A DNA stretch of 64,000 nt from Parapedobacter sp035556095 (GCF_035556095.1 NZ_DATMFT010000018.1:248001-312000); one strand, 5' to 3'. Positions 53,964 through 62,705 are shown, counted from the first letter of the stretch. Made by a program: numbers and translations. Notes: generated by a model from the letters alone, not told the origin.

Positions 53964-54279
53964 GAATTTACTTTTATTTTAATTTGTTTACCGGTTAATT
54001 TTACTTCCGTTATGTTTCATTTTGTTACAAAGAAACAAATTTCATGTGCATTACATATTAGATTTACGTAAAAAAATGGTAAAGTAGGCAGTGGTGGGTG
54101 CTTACCATAAGCGCATGATGGCCGGGATCCGCAGCAGTTCCCCCTGGCGTGCGGCAAAACAGCCTTTCGGAGGGTTGGGTAGGCCACGTTGGGGCATAGC
54201 ACAAACGGCCTGCCCAAAGGCGCCTTGCCTACCGATGTTCAGTGGATTTCTGAGCCGATAAAGAATAATCGAACTCAGG
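53964..54279. other. Intergenic stretch of 316 bases with one hairpin-like repeat
   Basis: I see no convincing gene here. Short open frames on the minus strand have no recognisable content. An imperfect inverted repeat at 54013-54037 has outer arms TGTTTC/GAAACA and inner arms TTTG/CAAA around TTA, 50-74 bases upstream of the phosphoesterase gene; it could be an operator. Confidence 0.4.
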
Positions 54280-55140
54280 TTAGAAGATAGTAATGTACAA
54301 CGAATATAACGAGGTGCCGATAATGAGTATACCCACGGCAACGAAAAGCGTCTTTTTGGTTACCTTCTTGGTGATATAAGCACCCAAAGGGGCCGCCAGC
54401 GCGCCGCCGAGGATAAGGCCGAGGATAATCTGCCAGCTATGGATGCCCGTGAAGTAAATCAACACGCCTGCGGTGAAATAGGTGACAAAAAACTCGGCTG
54501 TATTTACCGTGCCGATGATGGTACTGGGCGTATTGCCCTTCCGGATGAGGTTGGAAGTAACGATAGGTCCCCATCCGCCACCACCGATGGCATCAAGAAA
54601 GCCACCAAACGCCGCCAGCATGGGCGCCCCTTTGGTGTTCTCTTTCGTCTTGAGGTTTTTCTTGAAGGCCTTCAACAGAATCAAGACCCCCAAAATAAGA
54701 AGGTAAGCATGGATGTAGGGCTTGATGACGTCGCCATGAATCACTGATCCGAGCAAGAAAGCGCCCAAGGAAGCGAAAATGACGCCCGGGATGACGAGTT
54801 TGAAAAACAACTGCTTGTTGAAGTTGCCAAACCGGATATGCGATAACCCGGATACACCGGTGGTAAATATCTCGGCCGTGTGGACCGCCGCAGAGGCAAG
54901 CCGCGGCGACAATCCGTAACTGAGCAGCACCGCACTCGACGTGGCACCGTAGGCCATCCCCAGCGCGCCGTCGACCATCTGGGCAACAAACCCCGCCAGC
55001 ATAAACCAGAAGAATGTTTCATCGAAAAGCAGATCTTTCGTGCTTGCGTAAGGGAGGTATTTGATCAGCACGATGGCGACCAACGCTAATTTCATCAACA
55101 CAATCCCAATGGAGATATGCCGGGTTGTGATTCGCTTCAT
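54280..55140 (-). CDS. TauE/SafE-family membrane transporter
   Basis: From the ATG at 55140 (MKRITTRHISIGIVLMKLAL) the product has 286 residues; an upstream start at 55233 would add 31 residues of unlikely hydrophilic text. About eight membrane segments are visible. Family motifs include FVAQMVDGALGMAYGATSSA, GFLDAIGGGGWGPIVTSNLI, and PSTIIGTVNTAEFFVTY. Members export sulfite or sulfoacetate or move other organic anions. There is no neighbour that fixes the substrate. Confidence 0.9.
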   Translation of the reverse strand: MKRITTRHISIGIVLMKLALVAIVLIKYLPYASTKDLLFDETFFWFMLAGFVAQMVDGALGMAYGATSSAVLLSYGLSPRLASAAVHTAEIFTTGVSGLSHIRFGNFNKQLFFKLVIPGVIFASLGAFLLGSVIHGDVIKPYIHAYLLILGVLILLKAFKKNLKTKENTKGAPMLAAFGGFLDAIGGGGWGPIVTSNLIRKGNTPSTIIGTVNTAEFFVTYFTAGVLIYFTGIHSWQIILGLILGGALAAPLGAYITKKVTKKTLFVAVGILIIGTSLYSLYITIF

Positions 55141-55328
55141 TCGCCGAATCGAGTAGGCTTGAACCCTAGCGAATGGACTCATATACTTATATTTACTGAT
55201 GCACTCATACGGTATCTCAATGATCATCCACATGCGCTACTCGCCAACGGACCATCGTATTACCCGGCAAATATAAAAATACAACACAATTTCTACCTAA
55301 TAAGTAGAGTATTATTTTGAAAAAAGTA

Positions 55329-55346
55329 TATTTTGGAACCAAAATA
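55329..55346. repeat. 18-base palindrome upstream of the GH43 gene
   Basis: TATTTTGG-AA-CCAAAATA is a perfect inverted repeat with two central bases. It lies 13 bases before a promoter-like TATGTTTG, so it could be the binding site of a dimeric regulator. Confidence 0.55.
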
Positions 55347-55359
55347 AATCAACTTTGAC

Positions 55360-55367
55360 TATGTTTG
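55360..55367 (+). promoter_or_regulatory. -7 promoter element in the gap before the GH43 gene
   Basis: TATGTTTG matches TAnnTTTG. It is 228 bases before the GH43 ATG and 23 bases before a 24-codon open frame at 55391-55465 (MKQYPLLVAAPRCGS...), which may be a leader or just chance. The rest of the 55141-55594 gap shows no gene. Confidence 0.4.
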
Positions 55368-55594
55368 TACGCACCGATTAGAATCAGCTCATGAAACAAT
55401 ATCCGCTTTTGGTTGCGGCTCCGCGTTGCGGTTCGCAGATGAAGAACCTAGTGGTTTGGCGGTAAATTAATGGCGGCTCCGAGACAAAACCTGCTGCTTT
55501 TGAGACATAATGTATACGCGATACGGGTAAAAATCACTTTCTTTGCGTTTTATCTGGGCGAACACCCTATTGTAAATCGATAATTAGCGATCTG

Positions 55595-57154
55595 ATGAAA
55601 CCCACGCTTGTATACCTCGCACTGCTCCTCACCACCGTTTTGGGCTGCACGAATAGCCGCTCAACGGATGGACCGGCCGATCCCCTGACCATCGTTAACC
55701 CCGTACTGCCGGGCGACCATCCCGACCCGACGGTCATCAAGATCGGCGATACGTATTGGGCCTCGGCTACTTCCAATGAATGGGCACCATTGTTTCCGAT
55801 TTATAAGTCGACCGACCTGGTAAATTGGGAACAGGTATCGTACGCATTTGCTGACCTGCCCGAGTGGGCCCGGAATAATTTCTGGGCGCCGGAGCTAGCC
55901 TACGATGAAGAACAGGGCACTGTATATCTGTATTACACGGCCCGCGACAAGTCGACCGGCCGTCTCGCCGTGGCTGTGGCAAGTGCGCCGTCGCCCGAAG
56001 GGCCGTATACCGACCACGGCCCGCTGGTAAGCCAGGAGTTGGGTTCTATCGATGCGTATGAAGTGAAAGACGACGACGGAAAGATATACCTGCTCTGGAA
56101 AGAAGATGGCAACAGCAAAGGCCAGCCCACCCCCATGTGGGCACAGGAGATCAACGCCGAGCGCACCGCACTGGTGGGCGATATGCACGAATTGTTTACC
56201 AACGACGCCGAATGGGAAGGACGCTTGGTTGAAGGAATCAGCGTATTCCGGCACAACGGTTACTACTACGCCACCTATTCGGCAGGCGCTTGCTGTGAGG
56301 TGACCTGCAATTACAAAACCGGAGTGGCCCGGGCCAAGCAACTGCTGGGACCGTGGGAGAAATACGACCAGAACCCGGTGCTGGTAGATAATGACCATTG
56401 GAAATGTGCCGGTCACGGAACGGTAGTGCAGCATGGCAATGATTTTTACTACCTGTACCACGCTTATAACCAAGCCGGCAGCGTATACGTAGGGCGCGAA
56501 GGGGTATTGGAAAAAATCAACTGGACGGCTGACGGGTGGCCCACTTTCGCCAACGATGCGGGTTATGACCGCGATGCGGCGGCTTCAGACTATAGCGATG
56601 ATTTTGCGACGATGGCACCCGTGTGGCGGTGGCGCGTGAACCAACCGGCCGAATATACCGTGGGTAAAGACGGCTTGCTGCTCACGGCATCGCAAGCCAA
56701 CGACGGCATCGGCTCGCTATTGGTGCAGCCCATCACTTCCATCAACTACGAAGTGACCGCCCGTATAGCTACGGGACTTACGAATGGTCAGGCAGGTGCT
56801 TCCATCACCATGGTGGGGGGTGCCAACAACCGCTTCGGCGCACCCATTGCCGGTATTGGCATCGGCGTTTTTGGAAACCAGGTGAAAGTGTGGCGTATCG
56901 CGAAAGATGACGTGCAGGAACTGCAAACGCTCGACATTGCCGCCAATGAAGAAGAAGTAACACTCAAAATGGCCGTCTCCGATGGCCACCTCGTCGACTT
57001 TTCGTGGCAGGAGGGTGGCACATGGAAAAGCGCATTGGAAGACTACGATGCGGCACCGCTCGTACCGTGGGGTATGGGCTTCCGTGTAGGGCTTGCAGCC
57101 CGTGGCGATGGCGAACAGGTGCGGATCAGCCAGCTGGAAATCAAAAACAGGTAA
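55595..57154 (+). CDS. GH43-family glycosidase lipoprotein with C-terminal beta domain
   Basis: The 519-residue product has a lipoprotein signal with cysteine at 18 (TVLGCTNSRS). The five-bladed GH43 propeller carries its three acids: D44 in HPDPTVIKI (general base), D153 in GSIDAYEVKDD (pKa modulator) and E213 in RLVEGISVFR (acid). Other family features are WAPELAYDEE and GPWEKYDQNPVLV. Residues 345-519 form a second beta-sandwich (DDFATMAPVWRWRVNQPAEY) like the C-terminal domain of GH43 beta-xylosidases and DUF1349 proteins. It should act on arabinose- or xylose-containing glycans at the cell surface or in the periplasm; the exact specificity is open. Confidence 0.92.
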   Translation: MKPTLVYLALLLTTVLGCTNSRSTDGPADPLTIVNPVLPGDHPDPTVIKIGDTYWASATSNEWAPLFPIYKSTDLVNWEQVSYAFADLPEWARNNFWAPELAYDEEQGTVYLYYTARDKSTGRLAVAVASAPSPEGPYTDHGPLVSQELGSIDAYEVKDDDGKIYLLWKEDGNSKGQPTPMWAQEINAERTALVGDMHELFTNDAEWEGRLVEGISVFRHNGYYYATYSAGACCEVTCNYKTGVARAKQLLGPWEKYDQNPVLVDNDHWKCAGHGTVVQHGNDFYYLYHAYNQAGSVYVGREGVLEKINWTADGWPTFANDAGYDRDAAASDYSDDFATMAPVWRWRVNQPAEYTVGKDGLLLTASQANDGIGSLLVQPITSINYEVTARIATGLTNGQAGASITMVGGANNRFGAPIAGIGIGVFGNQVKVWRIAKDDVQELQTLDIAANEEEVTLKMAVSDGHLVDFSWQEGGTWKSALEDYDAAPLVPWGMGFRVGLAARGDGEQVRISQLEIKNR

Positions 57155-57179
57155 CCGTTAGTCCTTACCAAGCAAACGC

Positions 57180-57683
57180 TTACTGCTCAAACAACACGAG
57201 TCCTCCGCCGGGGGGCTCATTGCTCAATGTGAATGCCACCTTGCGGTGGATGATGCTTTCTACTTTGGGGGCCAGCTGCTCCAGGTAATCGGCGTTGAGA
57301 CGTGGGCCTACAATCGTGACCTCGATGGTACCGGTATCGCGCCCCTCTGCATAATCGCCCGTAAGGATCACCTGGTCCACTTCGCCCATCCGCTGCAATA
57401 CCGTCTCCACGATGCGGTCCAACCCAAGGTACTTGTGCACGATATCCTGCAGTGAACCAAATAACGGATGCTGTGTATTTGCCCGGTAGGATACGCGGTT
57501 ACGCTGGGCCTCCTTTTCGAGGTAACCCGCGTCCGAAAGGTTGTTGAGCTCCCGGCGGATGGCGTTGGTAGATTCATTGAATTCATCGGCAAGTCCCCGC
57601 ATGTGGCCCCGGTTAGCCGCATTGATGAAAAACTTTACCAGTAGACGCAAGCGGGTTTTTGAGGTAATGAGCGAATCGAGCAT
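57180..57683 (-). CDS. Winged-helix transcriptional regulator of the capsule-locus type
   Basis: From the ATG at 57683 (MLDSLITSKTRLRLLVKFFI) the product has 167 residues. The start at 57743 would place the promoter-like TACTTTTG (57705-57712) inside the gene, so I prefer the shorter one. The N-terminal 75 residues form a winged helix (MRGLADEFNESTNAIRRELN, NLSDAGYLEKEAQRNRVSYR). The second half, DQVILTGDYAEGRDTGTIEV, looks like a nucleotidyltransferase-fold domain. Proteins of this two-part type are found in front of capsule and exopolysaccharide loci in Sphingobacteriaceae. Its promoter shares 17 identical bases with that of the wecB operon at 16.5 kb, so it may control both itself and that operon. 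Confidence 0.82.
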   Translation of the reverse strand: MLDSLITSKTRLRLLVKFFINAANRGHMRGLADEFNESTNAIRRELNNLSDAGYLEKEAQRNRVSYRANTQHPLFGSLQDIVHKYLGLDRIVETVLQRMGEVDQVILTGDYAEGRDTGTIEVTIVGPRLNADYLEQLAPKVESIIHRKVAFTLSNEPPGGGLVLFEQ

Positions 57684-57698
57684 GTTTGTTTGTGTACC

Positions 57699-57715
57699 GA
57701 GCAACAAAAGTACTC
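57699..57715 (-). promoter_or_regulatory. Promoter/operator of the winged-helix regulator, shared with the wecB operon
   Basis: The plus strand reads GAGCAACAAAAGTACTC, identical to 16498-16514. On the minus strand it contains the -7 box TACTTTTG (57712-57705), with a TTG about 22 bases further upstream. The GAG...CTC ends form a short dyad around the box. Confidence 0.6.
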
Positions 57716-57864
57716 TTTTTTTCGGAAACTCCTTCAACAACACCGCCTACAAACATTCCGTCCACAACAACGTTTCTTAAAGGATGAGCCCGATCAATCC
57801 GGTGAAAATGCTCATTGATGGGTTGAAAAGCAACCGATGAATCGATAATTAAAAAATAACGCAT

Positions 57865-59511
57865 ATGAAGCCGATATGGAAATGGCTCATAGGGGTGACC
57901 GCGGGCATACTTGTTCTCGTTGCCGCGGCCAGCTGGTACCTTGGCCATACGTTGAAGCCGAAAATAGCGGCTGCACTGAAAGAACGGGTTGCAGACGGCA
58001 CGGATGGCCATTATGCGCTAACCTACGAAGGGTTAGACTTATCGCTATTGGCCGGCAACGCAACGGCTACCAACATCCGGTTCAAACCGGATACGCCGCG
58101 CGATACCGCGTGGCGGCCAGCAGCAAGTTACAACATCCGGGTAGGCCGCTTGCAGGTGAGCGGCGTGGGCATACTCCGACTGCTTTTCACCGGCGACCTA
58201 CACATCAGCACCATCACGGTGGATACCCTGTCTGTGCACATCACTACCTACGCACAGACGGATACGGCCGATGCCGACACTACCCGGGATACGTGGATAA
58301 CACGGCTCTCCGAAAACACCCAGCTGGCGGGCACACGCGTGGGGCGCTTTGTGATCCACGCAGGTGAACTAGTGCTCGTGGCCGACGATGATGCTACCCG
58401 CCTGCATACCGAGCAAATCAATGCCACCGTGCAGGACATCCGAATAGACTCGGCATCCCTCAGCGACACCGCACGTTTCTATGGAACGGAAGCCGTACGT
58501 GTGGACGCCGCTGCAGTAACCTATACCCGGCCGGATAGTCTGTACCAATTGCGTACCGGCCCGCTGCGCTTGGAGACGGCACGTCGCGAATTGGTGCTCC
58601 GTGACCTGCGCTACGGGCTCACGGTTAGCAAAGCGGAATTTTATCGGCAGGTGGGATTGGCCGAAGACATCGGCGACATCTCCATCGCCCGGATTGGCCT
58701 CAGTGATATCGACTTAGGCCGTTGGATGGACTCACAGACCGTAGCAGCGTCAGCGCTGCACATCGACAGTGGACATATCGCCGTATATAAGGACAAAACG
58801 CAACCAAACCCGCCTGAAAATAAAATAGGCCGGTCGCCGCACCAGCAGTTGCTGCGCTTGGAACAGCGGGTGGCCATCGACTCGGTATTGGCGAGCGCCC
58901 TCGATATCCGTTTCACCGAGGTGAGCGACCAAACGGGTGAGGCCGGTACGGTGACATTCGACGGCACGAAGGCCGTGATATACCACCTGACCAACGATTC
59001 GACCGAGCTGGCGCACAACCGTTTTATGCGGCTGCAAGCACGCGCCCGGGCCATGGGAGCGGGCGACCTCACCGTCAACTTCCGGTTTGACCTGCTGGAT
59101 AGCTTAGGGGCGCACACCTACCATGCCGAGGTTGGCCCGATGGATGCAACGGCCTTTAACCGCATGCTGACCCCCCAAATGCGGGTCGAAATCGAACGGG
59201 GCACCGTACAAGGGCTGCGTTTTGACATGGAAGCAAACGACCGGCGCACAACGGGTAGCTTGCAACTGGATTACGACGGCTTAAAGGTGAACTTTTTACG
59301 GAAAAACCGGGAAGGCGAAACATCGACAAAAAAAATCGCTTCCTTTTTTGCCAACCGGTTCCTGCTGAACGACAGCAACCCCGATGCCAATGGCATACAT
59401 CATACGGGCGAGGTATACATCGAGCGACCTTCTTCGTTTTCGTTCTTTAAGATGATCTGGCGGAGTATCCGTGAAGGCACCAAGGAGTGTGTCGGACTGG
59501 GCGATGGGTAA
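57865..59511 (+). CDS. AsmA-like envelope protein with N-terminal anchor
   Basis: This 548-residue protein begins MKPIWKWLIGVTAGILVLVA, one N-terminal membrane helix, followed by a long repetitive beta-rich part. Alternating segments such as LTYEGLDLSLLAGNATATNI, LHISTITVDTLSVHI and LETARRELVLRDLRYGL are typical of AsmA/DUF748-type proteins with a beta-helical groove, which help move or organise lipids between membranes. The C-terminus ends in a basic stretch (MIWRSIREGTKECVGLGDG). I cannot tie it to a specific named family; the assignment rests on the repeat pattern. It is divergent from the winged-helix regulator. Confidence 0.65.
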   Translation: MKPIWKWLIGVTAGILVLVAAASWYLGHTLKPKIAAALKERVADGTDGHYALTYEGLDLSLLAGNATATNIRFKPDTPRDTAWRPAASYNIRVGRLQVSGVGILRLLFTGDLHISTITVDTLSVHITTYAQTDTADADTTRDTWITRLSENTQLAGTRVGRFVIHAGELVLVADDDATRLHTEQINATVQDIRIDSASLSDTARFYGTEAVRVDAAAVTYTRPDSLYQLRTGPLRLETARRELVLRDLRYGLTVSKAEFYRQVGLAEDIGDISIARIGLSDIDLGRWMDSQTVAASALHIDSGHIAVYKDKTQPNPPENKIGRSPHQQLLRLEQRVAIDSVLASALDIRFTEVSDQTGEAGTVTFDGTKAVIYHLTNDSTELAHNRFMRLQARARAMGAGDLTVNFRFDLLDSLGAHTYHAEVGPMDATAFNRMLTPQMRVEIERGTVQGLRFDMEANDRRTTGSLQLDYDGLKVNFLRKNREGETSTKKIASFFANRFLLNDSNPDANGIHHTGEVYIERPSSFSFFKMIWRSIREGTKECVGLGDG

Positions 59512-59553
59512 TGCGTTTTTTAATTTTTATATTAAAATTCGTATCTTTACATT

Positions 59554-59790
59554 ATGACTACGCTGACACTTGAGGTACCGGCATCCTTGGAACGTGACAA
59601 GGAGGATACCGTCCGTTTTCTTGCAGCGAAACTGTATGAATCGGGTAAACTAACGTTGGGGCAAGCCGCGCAGATGGCGGGCATGAAGAAATGGGATTTC
59701 GCTGAAATCCTATCGAATTATGGTGTGAATTATATCCAATACACTTTTGACGACGTGATTGCTGATGTCGAGCGAATCGCCAACCACTAA
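59554..59790 (+). CDS. UPF0175-family antitoxin
   Basis: This 78-residue protein has the UPF0175 pattern: TVRFLAAKLYESGKLTLGQA followed by AQMAGMKKWDFAEILSNYGV, a small helix-turn-helix. Members pair with PIN-type DUF3368 toxins. The end overlaps the toxin gene by 26 bases. A promoter-like TATCTTTA at 59542-59549 lies 4 bases before the ATG, so the message may be leaderless. Confidence 0.88.
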   Translation: MTTLTLEVPASLERDKEDTVRFLAAKLYESGKLTLGQAAQMAGMKKWDFAEILSNYGVNYIQYTFDDVIADVERIANH

Positions 59791-60238
59791 TACGGTCATC
59801 ACCGACGCCAGTTGCTTTATCATTCTGGATAAAATCGATGGCCTGCCCGTTCTTGAATCCCTTTTTTCACGCGTCGTTACAACGCCAGAAATTGCAGCTG
59901 AATATGGCAAACGCCTCCCCTTTTGGGTGGAAGTGCGTGCCGTCGAAGACCGCGACCTGCTATATGATTATGCTGAGCGGGTGGATATCGGTGAGGCCAG
60001 TGCCATCGCGCTTGCCTCCGAAGTCCCTTTCCCTCTTTTAATTATCGATGACATGCGCGGTCGGAAGCTCGCCGACCAGCTTCACTTAGACTATACCGGT
60101 ACCCTAGGCGTTCTTGTCCTTGCCCGACAACGGGGCATTATCGATAACCTTCGGCCTCACTTCAACCGCATCCGTGCCACTAACTTCCGCATCCCTGAAC
60201 GGTTGCTAAATGCCCTAGAGGAAATATACGACCGTTGA
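59765..60238 (+). CDS. DUF3368 PIN-domain toxin
   Basis: From the ATG at 59765 the product has 157 residues (a TTG two codons upstream is an alternative). PIN acidic residues appear in VITDASCFIILDKI, DIGEASAIALASEV and LLIIDDMRGRKLA, which give the D, E, D set for metal binding. DUF3368 proteins are PIN-fold RNases paired with UPF0175 proteins. All key residues are present, so the pair looks intact. Confidence 0.88.
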   Translation: MSSESPTTNTVITDASCFIILDKIDGLPVLESLFSRVVTTPEIAAEYGKRLPFWVEVRAVEDRDLLYDYAERVDIGEASAIALASEVPFPLLIIDDMRGRKLADQLHLDYTGTLGVLVLARQRGIIDNLRPHFNRIRATNFRIPERLLNALEEIYDR

Positions 60239-60313
60239 CCACTGGTGAGTTTTCGCAGTGAGGACAAACCGGGGGACCAAATGCTATACAGAAAAGATGG
60301 AATCAAAAACGTA

Positions 60314-60376
60314 AATTTCCGCTATGAAAATAGGCGCTCAATGGTAGCAGAGAGGGCAACTTTGTTTATGTTTGCA
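60314..60376 (+). repeat. Upstream element, copy E1 (before the thioredoxin-like gene)
   Basis: This copy contains TTTCCGCTAT, then AATGGTAGCAGAGAG at 60340-60354, and ends in TATGTTTG (60367-60374), a -7 promoter box, 4 bases before the ATG at 60379. It shares the left and middle blocks with E2 and E3 but lacks the hairpin segment. Confidence 0.7.
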
Positions 60377-60378
60377 AC

Positions 60379-60894
60379 ATGATACGTACTTGCGTAATAT
60401 TACTCGCCATGCTGGTGGCTCAGGTAGCCGAAGCGCAAAAGGCACCAGCGGTACTTAAAACCGAATTTACGGCTGAGGCCCTCCAACAACCGCTATTTGC
60501 ACTGGACGGCAAACAAACAACTGCCGGCGACGTACTGGAAGCCTATAAAGGCAAGACCGTGCTGCTCTATATATGGGCAATGTGGTGCCCCGACTGCCTC
60601 AAAGGGTTTCCGGAATTGAAGGCTTTCCAGGCAGCCAACCCAGATGTGCCCGTGGTTTATTTCTCGTTGGATAGGGAAGAGCAACGGTGGAAAGACGGTA
60701 TCGAAAAGTTCGGCCTGAAAGGTGCGCACTATTGGTTTAAAACCGACTGGAAGAATGACTTCACGAATGCGATAGACCTCAACTGGATACCGCGCTACCT
60801 CATCATCAGCCCTGCAGGTGGCATAGCTCACTATTACGCAGTGAAGGCCGACGACCCGGCGCTGCAGCAAGCAGTAGATAAGCTGGCACAGTAA
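60379..60894 (+). CDS. Secreted thioredoxin-like (TlpA-type) protein
   Basis: This 171-residue protein has a signal peptide (LLAMLVAQVAEAQ) and a thioredoxin fold with WCPDC at residues 69-73, a redox-active CxxC motif. Family segments YKGKTVLLYIWAMWCPDC, PVVYFSLDREEQRW and the cis-proline region NWIPRYLII are in place. It probably reduces or resolves disulfides in the periplasm, as other TlpA-like proteins do. Its ATG lies 4 bases after a -7 promoter box. Confidence 0.88.
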   Translation: MIRTCVILLAMLVAQVAEAQKAPAVLKTEFTAEALQQPLFALDGKQTTAGDVLEAYKGKTVLLYIWAMWCPDCLKGFPELKAFQAANPDVPVVYFSLDREEQRWKDGIEKFGLKGAHYWFKTDWKNDFTNAIDLNWIPRYLIISPAGGIAHYYAVKADDPALQQAVDKLAQ

Positions 60895-60898
60895 TTTA

Positions 60899-60980
60899 AT
60901 TCTTTGTTGCTTAGCGGCAGCGGAGAGACCGCTTACGTCATTTTTATTGCATATAAAACCGACTTTCGCTAAGTTTCCGC
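60899..60980 (+). repeat. Upstream element, degenerate copy E2'
   Basis: This copy contains GCGGCAGCGGAGAGACCGC and, after a spacer, TTCGCTAAGTTTCCGC, matching the second and last blocks of E2. It leads directly into E2, so the two overlap as a tandem array in front of trhO. Confidence 0.55.
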
Positions 60981-61056
60981 TATTTCTTTTGCTTTCCAAT
61001 GGCAGCAGAGAGATCGCTACATTCGCATCTTTGTGCGAATTTAGCTAAGTTTGCAA
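60965..61056 (+). repeat. Upstream element, full copy E2 (before trhO)
   Basis: Blocks in order are TTCGCTAAGTTTCCGC, AATGGCAGCAGAGAGATCGC (60998-61017), a hairpin TTCGCA-TCTTTG-TGCGAA (61022-61039) and CTAAGTTTGC with a -7 promoter box TAAGTTTG at 61046-61053. The trhO ATG is 43 bases after the box. Confidence 0.8.
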
Positions 61057-61096
61057 CCGTAAAACATTAAACGCCGTTTGCAGCGGTATCAATGAG

Positions 61097-62083
61097 ATGA
61101 AAAAATACTTTACGTTGCTGTACTATTGCTACAGCCACATCGACAATGCGGAACAATTTGCCGCCGATCACCTCCAGTTTTGTAAATCACTGGGCCTCGT
61201 AGGCCGCATCATTGTTGCCGACGAAGGGCTCAACGGCACCGTGTCGGGTACACCGGAAGCGTGCCGCACCTACATGGACACCGTGCACGCCGACCCCCGC
61301 TTTGCGAAGACGGACTTCAAGGTCGACGAGGTGGCCGAACCTTCGTTCATCAAGATGCACTGCCGCTACAAGTCCGAAATCGTACACTCCGGCCTGCGCG
61401 ACCCGAAGCTCATCGACCCAACCAAGGAAACAGGCAAACACCTGGAGCCCCATGAATTCATGGAAATGAAAGACCGCGATGATGTGGTAGTGCTCGACGT
61501 ACGCTCCAACTACGAGCATAACGTGGGCCGCTTTAAGAATGCTGTGACGCTGGATATCGAGAATTTCAGGGAGTTCCCGGACAAGATTGACGAGCTATCG
61601 GCCTACAAAGACAAGAAAATACTAACGTACTGCACCGGGGGCATCAAATGCGAAAAAGCGTCGGCCCTGCTGCTGAAAAGCGGCTTTACCGATGTGTACC
61701 AACTGCATGGCGGCATCATCAAATACGGCAAGGAAGCCGGAGGTAAGGACTTTGAAGGGAAGTGCTATGTATTTGATAACCGGGTAACGGTGGATGTGAA
61801 TCAGGTGAATCCCACCGAGGTGGCCACCTGCCGCAACTGCGGTACGCACAGCAGCCGGATGATCAACTGCGCCAATCCGGAGTGCAACGAGCACTTCACC
61901 CAATGCGAGGCGTGTGGCTGGAAGATGGAGGGTTGCTGTACGGAGGCCTGCATGGAACATCCCCGTAGGCGGCCGTATGATGGCACGGGATTCTATGTAA
62001 AGGTGCCACAGCCGGTCAACTTCGAAAAGATCAGCCGCCGTACGGCGAAGCGGCTCACTGCCAACTCCACATCACATAATTGA
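61097..62083 (+). CDS. trhO: tRNA uridine(34) hydroxylase, rhodanese family
   Basis: This 328-residue protein has the TrhO (UPF0176, YceA) layout: an N-terminal ferredoxin-like part (ADEGLNGTVSG), a rhodanese domain with C179 in LTYCTGGIKCEKA, and a cysteine-rich C-terminal region (CRNCGTHSSRMINCANPECN). It hydroxylates uridine 34 of certain tRNAs with O2. All expected parts are present. The gene converges on trmB, and their ends overlap by 29 bases. The array of upstream elements E2'/E2 lies in front. Confidence 0.94.
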   Translation: MKKYFTLLYYCYSHIDNAEQFAADHLQFCKSLGLVGRIIVADEGLNGTVSGTPEACRTYMDTVHADPRFAKTDFKVDEVAEPSFIKMHCRYKSEIVHSGLRDPKLIDPTKETGKHLEPHEFMEMKDRDDVVVLDVRSNYEHNVGRFKNAVTLDIENFREFPDKIDELSAYKDKKILTYCTGGIKCEKASALLLKSGFTDVYQLHGGIIKYGKEAGGKDFEGKCYVFDNRVTVDVNQVNPTEVATCRNCGTHSSRMINCANPECNEHFTQCEACGWKMEGCCTEACMEHPRRRPYDGTGFYVKVPQPVNFEKISRRTAKRLTANSTSHN

Positions 62084-62705
62084 TGTTCTTGGATACTTCC
62101 AGGTATTTGCGCTCATAGTAGGTCTTGATGCCGAGTACTTCATCCACGAGGTCGGAACGGTAGAGGTCCGCGGTTTGCTTATGGATGGGCAATCCCTGTT
62201 CGGCCAGCTGCTCCAAGGTGTAAGCATATAACCCATCGTTGTCTGTCTTCAGGTGCATTATCCCGTCCGGCGCCATCACCGCTTTATATTTGGCCAAGAA
62301 GGTGGGGGCAGTAAGCCGCTTTTTCTCGCGACTTTGCTGTGGCTGGGGGTCTGGGAAAGTAATCCAGATTTCGGCAACTTCGCCAGGGGCAAAATAGTCG
62401 AGTATGGTCTCGATCTGGATACGGAGGAAAGCAACGTTGGTGATACCTTCTTCGAGGGCCGTTTTGGCGCCGCGCCAAATACGTGCCCCCTTGTAATCCA
62501 CACCGATAAAGTTGCGCTCGGGAAATAGTTTGGCCAGATTGACCGTGTACTCACCCTTGCCACAGGCCAGTTCCAGCACAATGGGCCGGTCGTTGCCGAA
62601 ATGGTCCGCTGCCCACCTACCCCGCATCGGCTTGCCGGCATCCAACTGCAATACGTTGGCGAATGTATCGATCTCCCTAAACTTCCGTAGCTTGTCTTTT
62701 CCCAT
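62055..62705 (-). CDS. trmB: tRNA (guanine-N7-)-methyltransferase
   Basis: This 216-residue enzyme carries the SAM-binding motif ELACGKGEYTVNLAKLFPER and FIGVDYKGARIWRG, and the TrmB motif WITFPDPQPQQSREKKRL. It methylates G46 in the variable loop of tRNA. Length and motifs are normal. Its end overlaps that of trhO by 29 bases, and upstream lies element E3. Confidence 0.95.
   Translation of the reverse strand: MGKDKLRKFREIDTFANVLQLDAGKPMRGRWAADHFGNDRPIVLELACGKGEYTVNLAKLFPERNFIGVDYKGARIWRGAKTALEEGITNVAFLRIQIETILDYFAPGEVAEIWITFPDPQPQQSREKKRLTAPTFLAKYKAVMAPDGIMHLKTDNDGLYAYTLEQLAEQGLPIHKQTADLYRSDLVDEVLGIKTYYERKYLEVSKNINYVMWSWQ

Noticed and set aside
54102..54341. Possible small gene on the minus strand between the TauE-like and phosphoesterase genes
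   Set aside because: No recognisable content, overlaps the end of the transporter gene, and has no promoter or ribosome site in sight.
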